The notes beneath the pieces were generated by a model that saw nothing but the letters and a program-made list of their open reading frames with translations, ran no database searches and had not been told where the DNA came from. Positions 1-7,925 of a DNA stretch of 64,000 nt are shown one piece after another. The stretch is from the NCBI GenBank assembly GCA_028289425.1, contig JANQPL010000004.1, forward strand, positions 186,001 through 250,000. The letters are read 5' to 3'. Positions within the stretch are counted from its first letter, which is position 1. The number at the start of each line of letters is the position of its first letter. The stretch comes from Alphaproteobacteria bacterium. Its GTDB lineage: Bacteria > Pseudomonadota > Alphaproteobacteria > JANQMY01. The position numbers and the translations under genes were made by a program.

Positions 1-67
1 CGATCTCGCCCTCCATCAGATCTGGCTGCCGCGAGTCTGGCTCTGTAACGCTCTGCTGATTGGACGA

Positions 68-106
68 CTCCCTGATTATTGCTTACGATCAGCCCGAATC
101 AGGGAG
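68..106 (+). promoter_or_regulatory. Inverted repeat covering the ribosome binding site of the first gene
   Basis: Ten-base arms CTCCCTGATT (68-77) and AATCAGGGAG (97-106) are perfect complements with a 19-base loop. The right arm contains the GGGAGG ribosome binding site of the gene starting at 116. In RNA the hairpin would hide that site; alternatively it is a hairpin ending an upstream transcript. No T-run follows, so a classical terminator is unlikely. Confidence 0.4.
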
Positions 107-115
107 GGCATGACG

Positions 116-592
116 ATGATGAGGGTTATCAGGGTCATTGGCTTGGTGCTCGTGGGCCTGATCGTGGTGGCGGCCTTGGCTTACCAATTCCGCACCGACC
201 CGATTGGTCCGCTTGCCGGAAAGCGCCTTTCCGGCGAGGAACGACCGTTTCCATCCGACTGGGCTTTTGCCAACGCCCACCCTTATTGTTTTTTCGAGAC
301 GCGACCGGCAGCACCCCATTCGGTGACGACAATCTGTTTCGTTGTCAACGGAAAGCTGATCGTGCCGTCACTAAACGCACCGGAAAAAAACTGGCCGCAC
401 TATGTGATGGAAGATCCGAATGTTCGGGTAAAGATTGGCGCCTTCGTTTATCCAGCCCGCGCCGGGCGCATCACGGAATTCTCGCAGGGCGACGTTCGCG
501 CTGCAATTTTGGGGAAGTACCCGGACTTTGCGGACCGCATTCCCGAAACGCTGCCCGACACCACATGGCTGTTTGAACTGGCGCAGCGGTAG
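116..592 (+). CDS. Hypothetical membrane-anchored protein
   Basis: Function not recognised. The protein is about 158 residues and begins with one hydrophobic helix (roughly residues 5-22, rich in V, I, L, G) that could be a signal anchor, so the rest is probably periplasmic. The remainder is a compact soluble domain of about 130 residues with many aromatics, loosely reminiscent of small flavin-binding split-barrel proteins, but I see no diagnostic motif. ATGs lie at 110, 116 and 119. GGGAGG at 102-107 is only 2 bases from the first but 8 from the second, so 116 is preferred. Its ribosome binding site lies in an inverted repeat. It stands alone, followed by a dispersed-repeat element. Confidence 0.6.
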   Translation: MMRVIRVIGLVLVGLIVVAALAYQFRTDPIGPLAGKRLSGEERPFPSDWAFANAHPYCFFETRPAAPHSVTTICFVVNGKLIVPSLNAPEKNWPHYVMEDPNVRVKIGAFVYPARAGRITEFSQGDVRAAILGKYPDFADRIPETLPDTTWLFELAQR

Positions 593-608
593 GCAGGCAA
601 GGCCGGCC

Positions 609-721
609 CGTCATTGCGAGGAGGCCCAAGTCAATCTGGGCCGACGAAGCAATCCAGGGCCACCTATGCGGTGCTGGCCGCTCTGGATCGCCGCGCCCGC
701 TAAAGCGGGCTCGCGATGACG
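609..721. repeat. REP-like intergenic repeat (GTCATTGCGAG type)
   Basis: The ends are CGTCATTGCGAG (609-620) and CTCGCGATGACG (710-721), inverted with 11 of 12 matches. Inside are GAAGCAATCCAGG and CTCTGGATCGCC, also roughly complementary, so the 113 bases can fold into a long interrupted hairpin. This pattern (GTCATTGCGAG, GAAGCAATCC, CTCGCGATGACG) is known as a dispersed intergenic repeat in many Alphaproteobacteria. It fills nearly the whole gap between two convergent genes. Copy number cannot be judged here: only one copy is in the window. Confidence 0.7.
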
Positions 722-726
722 TGTTC

Positions 727-1257
727 TTATTCACCGATCACAATCAGCTTGTCGCAGGATTTGCCTTCGGCGGCACACAGCGCGCGGTAGGTCTCCAACA
801 CGCCCTTGGCATCCACGATGCCGGTAACGTTGCCCTGTTCGTCCACATTCACGTTGCTGCCGTAAATGGCGAACCATACGATCGTATCTTCCGGGCAATC
901 TTCGGGAACCATCAGTGTATGGATGGAATGGGCGGGCTCAAAGAGATATGAGCCCGCTTTATTCACATAATCAGGATACTCTTTGTAGAACCATTGACCC
1001 GACTGGGTCACGGCGAACACCGGACCTGTGTGATAGTGCGTGTCCACTTTGTAGCCTGCCGGGAAATTGGTGCGCAGGATCCAGAGGTTTTGATTGAGAT
1101 CGATGTGGAGGACTTGAATGGACGCGCCATCAGGTGTTGCGATAAACGGCAGCTCTTCGATACCAATGTGGATTGCTTCACGGGCATGTCCCATGGGGAC
1201 GATGCCCGAATGCTGCATAGTTTCCACCATGGTTTGGGTATCGGCCGGCTCGTTCAT
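727..1257 (-). CDS. Cupin-domain protein, 2,4'-dihydroxyacetophenone dioxygenase-like
   Basis: A 176-residue single-cupin protein. The metal-binding stretch HYHTGPVFAVTQSG (about residues 77-90) and a later HSIHTL (about 111-116) fit the two cupin motifs of the ChrR / 2,4'-dihydroxyacetophenone dioxygenase family, whose members use Fe to cleave C-C bonds in hydroxy-ketones or act as metal sensors. Last gene of a minus-strand operon after the nitronate monooxygenase (27-base gap), with GGAGG five bases before the ATG. The operon context suggests a catabolic enzyme rather than an anti-sigma factor, since no sigma factor is near. The exact substrate cannot be read from sequence. Confidence 0.7.
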   Translation of the reverse strand: MNEPADTQTMVETMQHSGIVPMGHAREAIHIGIEELPFIATPDGASIQVLHIDLNQNLWILRTNFPAGYKVDTHYHTGPVFAVTQSGQWFYKEYPDYVNKAGSYLFEPAHSIHTLMVPEDCPEDTIVWFAIYGSNVNVDEQGNVTGIVDAKGVLETYRALCAAEGKSCDKLIVIGE

Positions 1258-1284
1258 CCTGTCCTCCTGGCGAAGTGCTATATT

Positions 1285-2262
1285 TTAAGCCGCCATTATA
1301 CCGGAAAGACGCTGATTGATAATCTCTTCCGCCTCACCCATGATCCGGTCGATCAGTTCTTTACACGTTGGGATGTCGTGGATGAGCCCGGCAACCATGC
1401 CGCAGCTCCAAGCGCCTGCGTCCATTTCGCCTTCTTTCATGATCCGCGGATAGACGCCGGCCACTTCTTCGATGATATCTTCAAACTTGATGTTGGCGCC
1501 AAGCTCCCGCTCTTTTTCGAGCAACCGCTCGACGGCGTCGTTCGTCAGCACACGTTCCGTATTGCGCAGAGGCCGCATGACCAGACGTGTGTCCAATTCT
1601 GACGCGGCGACGATGGCCTTTTTCACGTTCTCGTGGACCGGCGCTTCTTTGGTGGCAATAAAGCGCGTGCCCATATTCATACCCTCGGCACCCATGGCAA
1701 GCGAGGCGACCAAGGACCGCGCGTCGGCCATGCCGCCGGAAGCCACGAACGGAATCTTCAGCTCCTCCGCGGCACGAGGCAGCAGGATCATGTTGGGGAT
1801 ATCGTCTTCCCCTGGATGACCGCCGCACTCGAAACCGTCCACGGACACCGCATCGCAACCGATCTTCTCCGCCTTCAGGGAATGCCGCACCGATGTGCAT
1901 TTGTGAATGATCTTGCAGCCATTCTCTTGAAGTTTCGGCAGATGCTCCTGCGGGTTGCGCCCCGCCGTTTCCACGATCTTGATGCCGCCATCGATGATCG
2001 CATCGATATAGGCCGGGTAATCCGGCGGCGTCAGTGTGGGGAGGAAAGTCAAATTCACGCCAAACGGCTTGTCCGTCATTTCATGACAGCGGGCGATTTC
2101 CTTGGCCAGATCTTCAGCGGTCGGCTGGGTCAGACCCGTAATGATCCCAAGCCCACCGGCATTGGACACAGCGGCCGCCATTTCGGCAAAGCCCACATAG
2201 TGCATGCCCCCTTGGATGATCGGATGTTCGATGCCGAACATTTCCGTAATGCGTGTTTTCAT
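1285..2262 (-). CDS. Nitronate monooxygenase-like FMN flavoprotein
   Basis: 325 residues, the usual length for the NAD(P)H-dependent flavin oxidoreductase / nitronate monooxygenase family (TIM barrel, FMN). Visible family features: N-terminal IEHPIIQGGMHYVGFAEMAA, the central VDGFECGGHPGED stretch that binds FMN phosphate, and VASGGMADARSL followed by GAEGMNMGTRF. Family members oxidise alkyl nitronates or reduce enoyl or quinone-like substrates. In acyl-CoA operons the true substrate is often unknown. AAGGGG lies six bases before the ATG. It is the middle gene of the hydratase-flavoprotein-cupin operon, 44 bases after the hydratase stop. Confidence 0.85.
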   Translation of the reverse strand: MKTRITEMFGIEHPIIQGGMHYVGFAEMAAAVSNAGGLGIITGLTQPTAEDLAKEIARCHEMTDKPFGVNLTFLPTLTPPDYPAYIDAIIDGGIKIVETAGRNPQEHLPKLQENGCKIIHKCTSVRHSLKAEKIGCDAVSVDGFECGGHPGEDDIPNMILLPRAAEELKIPFVASGGMADARSLVASLAMGAEGMNMGTRFIATKEAPVHENVKKAIVAASELDTRLVMRPLRNTERVLTNDAVERLLEKERELGANIKFEDIIEEVAGVYPRIMKEGEMDAGAWSCGMVAGLIHDIPTCKELIDRIMGEAEEIINQRLSGIMAA

Positions 2263-2306
2263 GTCTATCCCCTTCTGGCGATGATCCGGTTGAAATGGTA
2301 AGGCGC

Positions 2307-3095
2307 TTACCGGCCTTTGAATTGAGCTTCGCGTCTTTCCATGAATGATGCAATGCCTTCGGCGGCGTCTTCAGACTGCATCACGCGATCGCGAATTCTA
2401 GGAATGTAGTCGATCGATGCTTTTTCGCCTTGTTCGATATATTTGAGTCCCGCTTCCTTGGTCACTTGGATGCCCAATGGAGCACACTTGGTGATCTGCT
2501 GCGCAATCTCCATGGCGCGATCCACTTGTGTCCCGTGAGGGACGACTTCTTGGACAAGACCAATGCGGAAGGCTTCCGCTGCGTCGAACTCATCGCATAG
2601 GAACAAGTGATACATGGAATTGCCCCAACCCGCGCGCGTCAGAAACCGGAAGTGCGCTCCGCCCAAGGGGGCAATGCCGCGTTTCGCTTCCATTTGGCAG
2701 AACCGCGCGCTGTCGGCCGCAATGGCGATGTCGCAGGCCAACATCATTTCAATGCCCACTGTAAAGGTGATGCCTTGAACGGCACTCACCAACGGCTTCG
2801 AGCAACGGTTGCGCAACCCGAATGGATCGATGTTGTCGTCGGGAACCGGAACGTTCTCTGCAGTTGGACCGAAGAATTTCGGCATGTTCAGTCCCGCCGT
2901 CGTGTGATCGCCTGCAGAACAAAATACCCCGACCCATAGATCCGGGTTGCGATCCAACTCCGTCAGCGCTTCCGACAAAGCCAGCATCATTCTGGGTTCG
3001 TAGGAATTCTTTTTGGCCTGATTGTCGACCGTGATTTTCATCACGTGGCCGTCGATGTCGGTCTTAATCCGCTCGTCGGAAGTCTGAAACGCCAT
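2307..3095 (-). CDS. Enoyl-CoA hydratase/isomerase family protein
   Basis: 262 residues, standard crotonase-fold length. The oxyanion-hole regions are recognisable: AGDHTTAGLNMPKF (about 60-73) and VQGITFTVGIEMMLACD (about 105-121). The usual catalytic glutamates are not at their canonical places (KRGIAPLGGAHFR at about 140), so the reaction may not be simple hydration. A shortened C-terminal region includes the motif ASFMERREAQFKGR typical of the family. First gene of a minus-strand operon, divergent from the HxlR regulator. GGAGG sits six bases before the ATG at 3095. Confidence 0.85.
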   Translation of the reverse strand: MAFQTSDERIKTDIDGHVMKITVDNQAKKNSYEPRMMLALSEALTELDRNPDLWVGVFCSAGDHTTAGLNMPKFFGPTAENVPVPDDNIDPFGLRNRCSKPLVSAVQGITFTVGIEMMLACDIAIAADSARFCQMEAKRGIAPLGGAHFRFLTRAGWGNSMYHLFLCDEFDAAEAFRIGLVQEVVPHGTQVDRAMEIAQQITKCAPLGIQVTKEAGLKYIEQGEKASIDYIPRIRDRVMQSEDAAEGIASFMERREAQFKGR

Positions 3096-3131
3096 GATGT
3101 TCCTCCAAGGGTTAGTTTAATTTTTAAACAC

Positions 3132-3156
3132 ACTAAGTATCAATACTGGACTTAGT
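3132..3156. promoter_or_regulatory. Candidate HxlR operator in divergent promoter
   Basis: ACTAAGT (3132-3138) and ACTTAGT (3150-3156) are perfect inverted arms separated by 11 bases, and a nested pair AGTAT/ATACT (3136-3147) lies inside. The site is in the 108-base gap between the hydratase operon (minus) and the HxlR gene (plus), where an autoregulator would bind. Assignment to HxlR is inferred from position. Confidence 0.45.
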
Positions 3157-3203
3157 CAAGTTCAAATTCTATTCTTGGATCAAGAATCGTGTTGGAGGTC
3201 TCC

Positions 3204-3704
3204 ATGCGTTGGGAAGAACTTGAAAAACAGCCCTGCTCCATTGCCCGGTCACTGGCCGTTTTTGGCGACCGCTGGACCCTGCTGGTTCTGCGGGAGTCCT
3301 TTATGGGAGTTAAGAAATTCGCGGATTTCCAGGCAAATCTGGGGATTTCCAAAACGATCGTGGCGGACCGCCTGCGGCATCTGACAGACCACGGCATTCT
3401 CGAGAAAGTGGCGTATCAAAAGAACCCCGTACGTTACAAATACAAACTGACACGCAAAGGATTGGATATCTATCCCGTCTTCCTATCGATCACGCGATGG
3501 GGCGACACGTACTATCCGGGGAAGAAAGGCGTACCGCTCGTCTACCATCACAAGAACTGCGATCACGATTTTAATGCGGTCAGCATTTGTTCCGAGTGCG
3601 GAGAACCAGTGGACGCCCGCGACGTCATCGCCCGCCCAGGTCCCGGTGCGGGCAGCTACGCACGGTCTGCCAACGAAACACTATCAGAGAAGAAGGTCGG
3701 CTAA
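3204..3704 (+). CDS. HxlR-family transcriptional regulator
   Basis: A winged-helix regulator of about 166 residues. Typical opening: C in EKQPCSIARSLAVFGDRWTLLVLRE, then the recognition region LGISKTIVADRLRHLTDHGILEK and wing RYKYKLTRKGLDIYPV. HxlR regulators often respond to aldehydes, quinones or other electrophiles. Unusual for the family, the C-terminus continues about 45 residues with H, C and D residues (HKNCDHDF, ICSECGEP) that look like a small metal-binding knuckle. ATG at 3204 has GGAGG five bases upstream and is preferred over GTG at 3189. The 3' end overlaps the convergent acyl-CoA dehydrogenase by 21 bases. It diverges from the hydratase operon it likely controls. Confidence 0.85.
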   Translation: MRWEELEKQPCSIARSLAVFGDRWTLLVLRESFMGVKKFADFQANLGISKTIVADRLRHLTDHGILEKVAYQKNPVRYKYKLTRKGLDIYPVFLSITRWGDTYYPGKKGVPLVYHHKNCDHDFNAVSICSECGEPVDARDVIARPGPGAGSYARSANETLSEKKVG

Positions 3705-4805
3705 CTTCTTTCGGTGATAGGCGCCGTCCCCTTGCATGGCTTCGCACCATATGGCACGGCGGCGGTAAAGCTGCGCATCGCAGTCATAGGTAAAGCCGAA
3801 ACCCCCATGAAACTGGATGGCCCGATCTGCCGCGAATGAGAACGCGTCGCTGGCGGTGGATTTGGCCATGCGCGTGGCGATCTCCCCTTCCCCTTGCTGG
3901 GTGAAGGTGTACGCCGCGCTGTAAAGATGTGAACGTGCCTTTTCATAGCCCACATGAGCATCCACGATCGGATGTTTCAGCGCCTGATATGATCCGATCA
4001 TCTTACCGAACTGTTTGCGGGTCTGCAGATAATCCACCGTGTAGTCGATGACGCTGGCCGTCCCGCCGCACATTTCCGCGGATAGAAGGAGATTTGAGGC
4101 GAGGTGCAGATGGGCAAGTGTCTCTGCGGTCTTCGATGAGTCCAGCAGTGACGTTTTTGGAACGCTTAGGCCGTCAAGGCAAAGCTGATAGGACCGGCGC
4201 GTTTCGTCGATCACGGTCTCTCTTCGGATCGCGCCGTCGGGAACCGTAGACCGGTTGATGACGATAAGGGCAGGCGCGCTATCCAAGTTGACGGAAGCGA
4301 TGATCCACTCGGCAGAGGCTGCATCCGTCACGAAAGTCTTTGTTCCCGAAAGCTGCAACGCATCTCCGTCCGCAAAAGCCGCGCAGTCGATATGCCCAAG
4401 ATCCCAATCGGCATGGTCTTCCGACAGGGCGAGCGTCGCCGCGGTCCCGGAGGCCATCGCCGGCAACAGGTCGGCTTTTTGGGAATCCGTGCCGCCCACG
4501 AGGATCGCCTGCGCCGCCAAGGTGGTAGAGACGAACGGACCCGCCATGAGGTTACGCCCCATTTGTTCCACCACGGGCACCACTTCGGCCAAGCCCAACC
4601 CTACGCCGCCGAATTCTTCCGGAATTGCGATGCCGAGCCAGCCGAGCTCCGCGATTTCGGACCACACCGCCGGGTCGTAGCCCAATTCATCGGTCAGCAG
4701 TGTACGGACCTTATCGACCGGGGATTTGTCGCGGCAAAAATTGACCGCCACGTCCAGCAAATCGGCCTGTTCTTCGCTGAAGCCAATCGCGCCTCTCAGT
4801 TCCAT
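3684..4805 (-). CDS. Acyl-CoA dehydrogenase (smaller partner)
   Basis: 373 residues; FAD-dependent alpha,beta-dehydrogenation of an acyl-CoA. The N-terminal helical domain (about 1-115), the middle beta domain with ALSEDHADWDL and TKTFVTDAASAEW, and the C-terminal helical domain with RKQFGKMIGSYQALKHPIVDA and IQFHGGFGFTYDCDAQLYRRR are all present. In the last motif the position often holding E (GFTWE/GYTEE) is D. It follows a second dehydrogenase by 18 bases on the same strand. Such adjacent unequal pairs are known from alpha2beta2 heteromeric enzymes acting on bulky acyl-CoAs (ChsE1/ChsE2 type); pairing here is inferred. Confidence 0.9.
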   Translation of the reverse strand: MELRGAIGFSEEQADLLDVAVNFCRDKSPVDKVRTLLTDELGYDPAVWSEIAELGWLGIAIPEEFGGVGLGLAEVVPVVEQMGRNLMAGPFVSTTLAAQAILVGGTDSQKADLLPAMASGTAATLALSEDHADWDLGHIDCAAFADGDALQLSGTKTFVTDAASAEWIIASVNLDSAPALIVINRSTVPDGAIRRETVIDETRRSYQLCLDGLSVPKTSLLDSSKTAETLAHLHLASNLLLSAEMCGGTASVIDYTVDYLQTRKQFGKMIGSYQALKHPIVDAHVGYEKARSHLYSAAYTFTQQGEGEIATRMAKSTASDAFSFAADRAIQFHGGFGFTYDCDAQLYRRRAIWCEAMQGDGAYHRKKLADLLL

Positions 4806-4823
4806 GATGACGTCTCTCTATTC

Positions 4824-6032
4824 TTAACTCTTGGGCAAGCCCAAAACGTGCTCGCCGATGATATTGCGCTGAATTTGGCTGGTGCCCCCGCCGATCGTCG
4901 CCGAAAATGCGTTCAAATAACCCCGCTGCCAGACACCGTCATCGTGAGCATCCGGCTCACCCACATAATAGGCTGCTTTTGTTCCCTGTATGCTGAGAGC
5001 GAATTGGTTGAGCTCGCGATAAAACTCCGACGATACAAGCTTGGACATGAGCGGCAGCGACATGGGCTTGTCCTGTGACAGCGGGCCGATGCGACTGCGC
5101 TTGTGGCACAGATCCATGCTGCGCGCTTCGATCAAAAACTTCACCAACTCATCGCGGATAAGGGGGTCGTCGATCGCCGGTGCGCCGCCGCGTTTTGCGT
5201 CTTTTGCCAGATCGAAAATCTCCGCGGCGTCGGGCATGGTGATGATGTAACCGCCGGCTTGCCCGGCCCGTGCGCCGCGCTCGTACTCCAAGGTGCGCAT
5301 GGCGATTAGCCAACCCTGACCTTCCTCACCCATCAAGCAGTCCGCCGGAATGCGAGCATCTGTGAAGAAGGTTTGGGTGAAACCATATTCGCCGGTCAAC
5401 TTTCTGATCGGCACCGTCTCAATGCCGGGCACATCCATGGGCGACAAAAAGAAACTGAGACCTTTGTATTTGTTTTCGGCATCCGGATTGGTCCGTGCCA
5501 AGAGGATCATGTATTTGGCGTAATTGCCCTGGGTCGTCCAGATCTTGCTGCCGTTGAGCACCCATTCGTCGCCCTCGCGGACGGCCTTCAACTGGGCATT
5601 GCCAAGATCCGATCCGTTTTCCGGTTCGGAAAACCCCTGACACCAAATGTCTTCCGCCGACAAGATGCGTTTGATGTAGCGCTCTTTCTCTTCATCGCTG
5701 CCCATATCGAGGATCAGCGGTCCCGCCCAATTAATGCCGATCGCATTCAACATGATCGGCCCGTTCGCCTTGCGCATTTCGTCGGTGGCGATGTTCTGAA
5801 ACACCTGTTCAAGACCGCCGCCGCCATATTGCTTGGGCCAGGCGGCACCCAAATAGCCGGCTTCCCAAACCTTGTTTTGCCAATCGCGCAGGAAATTGAA
5901 CTGCTGATCCGTGCCCACCTCCATAAAGGTGAGGGGCATCATGAAATCAGGCTCGGCTGGGGTGTTTTCCTTGAACCATGCGGCGGCTTCCTCGCGATAG
6001 TCCTTCAGCTCCTGTTCGCTCGCATTTGCCAT
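4824..6032 (-). CDS. Acyl-CoA dehydrogenase (larger partner)
   Basis: 402 residues with all three acyl-CoA dehydrogenase domains. Visible motifs: CQGFSEPENGSDLGNAQLKAV (flavin and substrate contact), WVLNGSKIWTTQGNYAKY, and the C-terminal IGGGTSQIQRNIIGEHVLGLP. In medium-chain enzymes the catalytic base is the E of YEGT; here that position is G (IGGGT), as in the isovaleryl-type and long-chain enzymes that carry the base in another helix. AGAGG lies five to six bases before the ATG. First gene of a two-gene operon with the smaller dehydrogenase. The 190 bases upstream hold the promoter and separate it from the divergent lipoprotein gene. Confidence 0.9.
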   Translation of the reverse strand: MANASEQELKDYREEAAAWFKENTPAEPDFMMPLTFMEVGTDQQFNFLRDWQNKVWEAGYLGAAWPKQYGGGGLEQVFQNIATDEMRKANGPIMLNAIGINWAGPLILDMGSDEEKERYIKRILSAEDIWCQGFSEPENGSDLGNAQLKAVREGDEWVLNGSKIWTTQGNYAKYMILLARTNPDAENKYKGLSFFLSPMDVPGIETVPIRKLTGEYGFTQTFFTDARIPADCLMGEEGQGWLIAMRTLEYERGARAGQAGGYIITMPDAAEIFDLAKDAKRGGAPAIDDPLIRDELVKFLIEARSMDLCHKRSRIGPLSQDKPMSLPLMSKLVSSEFYRELNQFALSIQGTKAAYYVGEPDAHDDGVWQRGYLNAFSATIGGGTSQIQRNIIGEHVLGLPKS

Positions 6033-6224
6033 GAGAAACCTCTGCTTCTGTCATGAAATCAGTTTTGCCAGGTGTTCAACCACGCTGAGCAGCAAAGTCA
6101 AGAGACCCACGAAATGTCCAATCGACCCCTACGTCGGGCGTCTTTTCGTTGAGAGAAGTGGGTTGTAGCGCGAGCGGAATTGCGCCTAGCATCCGCGGAT
6201 GCAAGAGCAAGACGTTGGAGCAAC

Positions 6225-7421
6225 ATGACACATTCGTACGCCACATGCTCATTCGTCTCCACACGGGCCTCCGCGTTGATTGTTGTTGCGTCGCTTCTGC
6301 TGATTTCCTGCAGCGCCATCGACTTTCGACCGGCAGGCGACCAATCGGCATGCACACCGTCCTTTCCGTTGAAAGACGGCTGGCTGGGCGGCGACGCGGC
6401 CTATTCCATCGCCCTATCTGAAACCGCGTCCCTTTGGTTTTTCGGAGACACGTTTATCGGAAAGGAGGGTGCGTCCGACCGCCATGGCGCCGATTTCATC
6501 GCCAACAGCGTCGCACGATCGGCCTGCACAAACGGCGATTGGTCGATTAGTTATACATGGCGCGTTGAGAAAGGCGAGACCGCACCAATATTCAGCCCAA
6601 ATTCCTCCGCATACAAATATTGGCCGCTTTCTAGTTTTTGGCACGAGGGCCAACTGCACATCCTTCTTGTGCGGGTCGAGAGTTTAGGGAACGGCAACGC
6701 GCTTTCCTTCCGCACCGTTGGCGTCGATCTGGCGCACATCGCAAACCCTTTCGATCCACCGGCCACTTGGCAAATCACATTCAGCCGGGTGTATTCCGGG
6801 ACGGACCTCATTCCCGGTGTCGCGAGCATTGTCGATGGGGATTACCTCTTAATCTACGCAACACTTGAGGGAGACCGTTTCCGCAAGTCGGCGGATTACC
6901 ATTCGATCATCCTTGGGCGCGTCCCTTTGCATCAAATCGGCAAGCGGCCAATGTCTTTTGAGACCTTAGGCAAGGACGGCGCATGGATTTCCGGATTGAA
7001 CGTTGAAAATGGCGCCCGCATCATGACGGGCGGCGCTACGGAAATGAGTCTGCGACCGTTGCAGAGTGGTGAAGAATGGCTTGCTGTCATGCCGGCTGTA
7101 GAACCGTTGGCGAGTTATGCTGTGACTAGGCGCGCGCCAACGCCGGATGGTCCCTGGGACGCCGGTGAGAAACTCATTGACTATTCTGAACAGATAGCAG
7201 CGGCTGCCCAAGGTGACCAAAACGTTTTCTGTTACGCCGCGAAGGAACACGGCCAGTTCGCCCGCTCGTCACGTCGTCTTCTGATTACCTATGTGTGCAA
7301 TACACTGGACGATGCCGTTCTCGACCGTATGGACCTTTATGCCCCCGTCGTTAAACGAGTCACTCTCTCGCGGGATAAGGGTGGAAACGGATTGGCGCGA
7401 TTCTTCAATACACTTTTTTAG
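6225..7421 (+). CDS. Exported lipoprotein, DUF4185-like beta-propeller
   Basis: About 398 residues. The N-terminus has a charged start, a hydrophobic stretch (ALIVVASLLLIS) and a lipobox-like LLISC, so it is a predicted lipoprotein with the mature cysteine near residue 30. The motif SLWFFGDTFIG and repeated blades (WPLSSFWHEGQLHILLVRV, GDYLLIYAT) resemble DUF4185 / glycosidase-like propeller proteins of unknown or sugar-related function. ATG at 6225 with GGAG four bases upstream is preferred to an earlier start at 6180. It ends 42 bases before the 2Fe-2S subunit gene and is probably co-transcribed with the molybdenum hydroxylase, although a functional link is not obvious. Confidence 0.7.
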   Translation: MTHSYATCSFVSTRASALIVVASLLLISCSAIDFRPAGDQSACTPSFPLKDGWLGGDAAYSIALSETASLWFFGDTFIGKEGASDRHGADFIANSVARSACTNGDWSISYTWRVEKGETAPIFSPNSSAYKYWPLSSFWHEGQLHILLVRVESLGNGNALSFRTVGVDLAHIANPFDPPATWQITFSRVYSGTDLIPGVASIVDGDYLLIYATLEGDRFRKSADYHSIILGRVPLHQIGKRPMSFETLGKDGAWISGLNVENGARIMTGGATEMSLRPLQSGEEWLAVMPAVEPLASYAVTRRAPTPDGPWDAGEKLIDYSEQIAAAAQGDQNVFCYAAKEHGQFARSSRRLLITYVCNTLDDAVLDRMDLYAPVVKRVTLSRDKGGNGLARFFNTLF

Positions 7422-7463
7422 GGGCCCTTATCTTTGGATCCTGCGCGCTTAGTGGAGGATCAC

Positions 7464-7925
7464 ATGAAACTGCGTATCAACGGCGAGCTAAGAGAAATCT
7501 GCGCGGCTTGGCGCGACGAGCCGCTTCTTTTTGTCCTAAGGGAGCATCTTGGCCTGGTCGGCACCAAGTTTGGCTGCGGTGTGGGCATTTGCGGGGCCTG
7601 CACGGTCATCATCGACGGTATCGCACAGCGCAGTTGTATCACCGCGACCGAGGATGTGACGGCCAGTGAGATCCGAACGATTGAGGGCCTTGCGGACAAC
7701 AATGGCAACCTACACCCGGTACAGCAGGCGTGGCTCGACGAAGCCGTACCGCAATGCGGCTATTGCCAAGCCGGGCAAATCATGGCCGCGGCGGCGCTGC
7801 TCGCAACAAATCCGCAACCAAGCGATCAAGACATAGACGACGCCATGTCCGACAATCTGTGCCGCTGCGGCACTTATCAACGCATTCGCAAGGCGATCAA
7901 GCGCGCAAGCGAGGCCGCCACATGA
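7464..7925 (+). CDS. iorA: 2Fe-2S subunit of molybdenum hydroxylase (isoquinoline 1-oxidoreductase alpha type)
   Basis: 153 residues, the standard size of the small subunit of xanthine-oxidase-family dehydrogenases. The plant-ferredoxin-like cluster motif [11 protein letters not shown] (about 40-50) and later C, then the second cluster motif CGYCQAGQ and CRCGTYQRI in the C-terminal helical domain, bind two 2Fe-2S centres that pass electrons from the molybdenum site. ATG at 7464 has GGAGG five bases upstream; an in-frame TTG at 7434 lacks one. It overlaps the large-subunit gene by four bases (ATGA), the usual translational coupling. The electron acceptor, normally a cytochrome c, is not encoded nearby. 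The symbol is by family resemblance, not proven substrate. Confidence 0.88.
   Translation: MKLRINGELREICAAWRDEPLLFVLREHLGLVGTKFGCGVGICGACTVIIDGIAQRSCITATEDVTASEIRTIEGLADNNGNLHPVQQAWLDEAVPQCGYCQAGQIMAAAALLATNPQPSDQDIDDAMSDNLCRCGTYQRIRKAIKRASEAAT

Noticed and set aside
994-1602. Long open frame on the plus strand across the cupin and nitronate monooxygenase genes
   Set aside because: It is antisense to two well-supported genes, with no ribosome binding site and no family motif.
7730-7921. Longer start for the molybdenum hydroxylase large subunit
   Set aside because: The extra segment overlaps the small subunit gene and the Tat signal begins at 7922.
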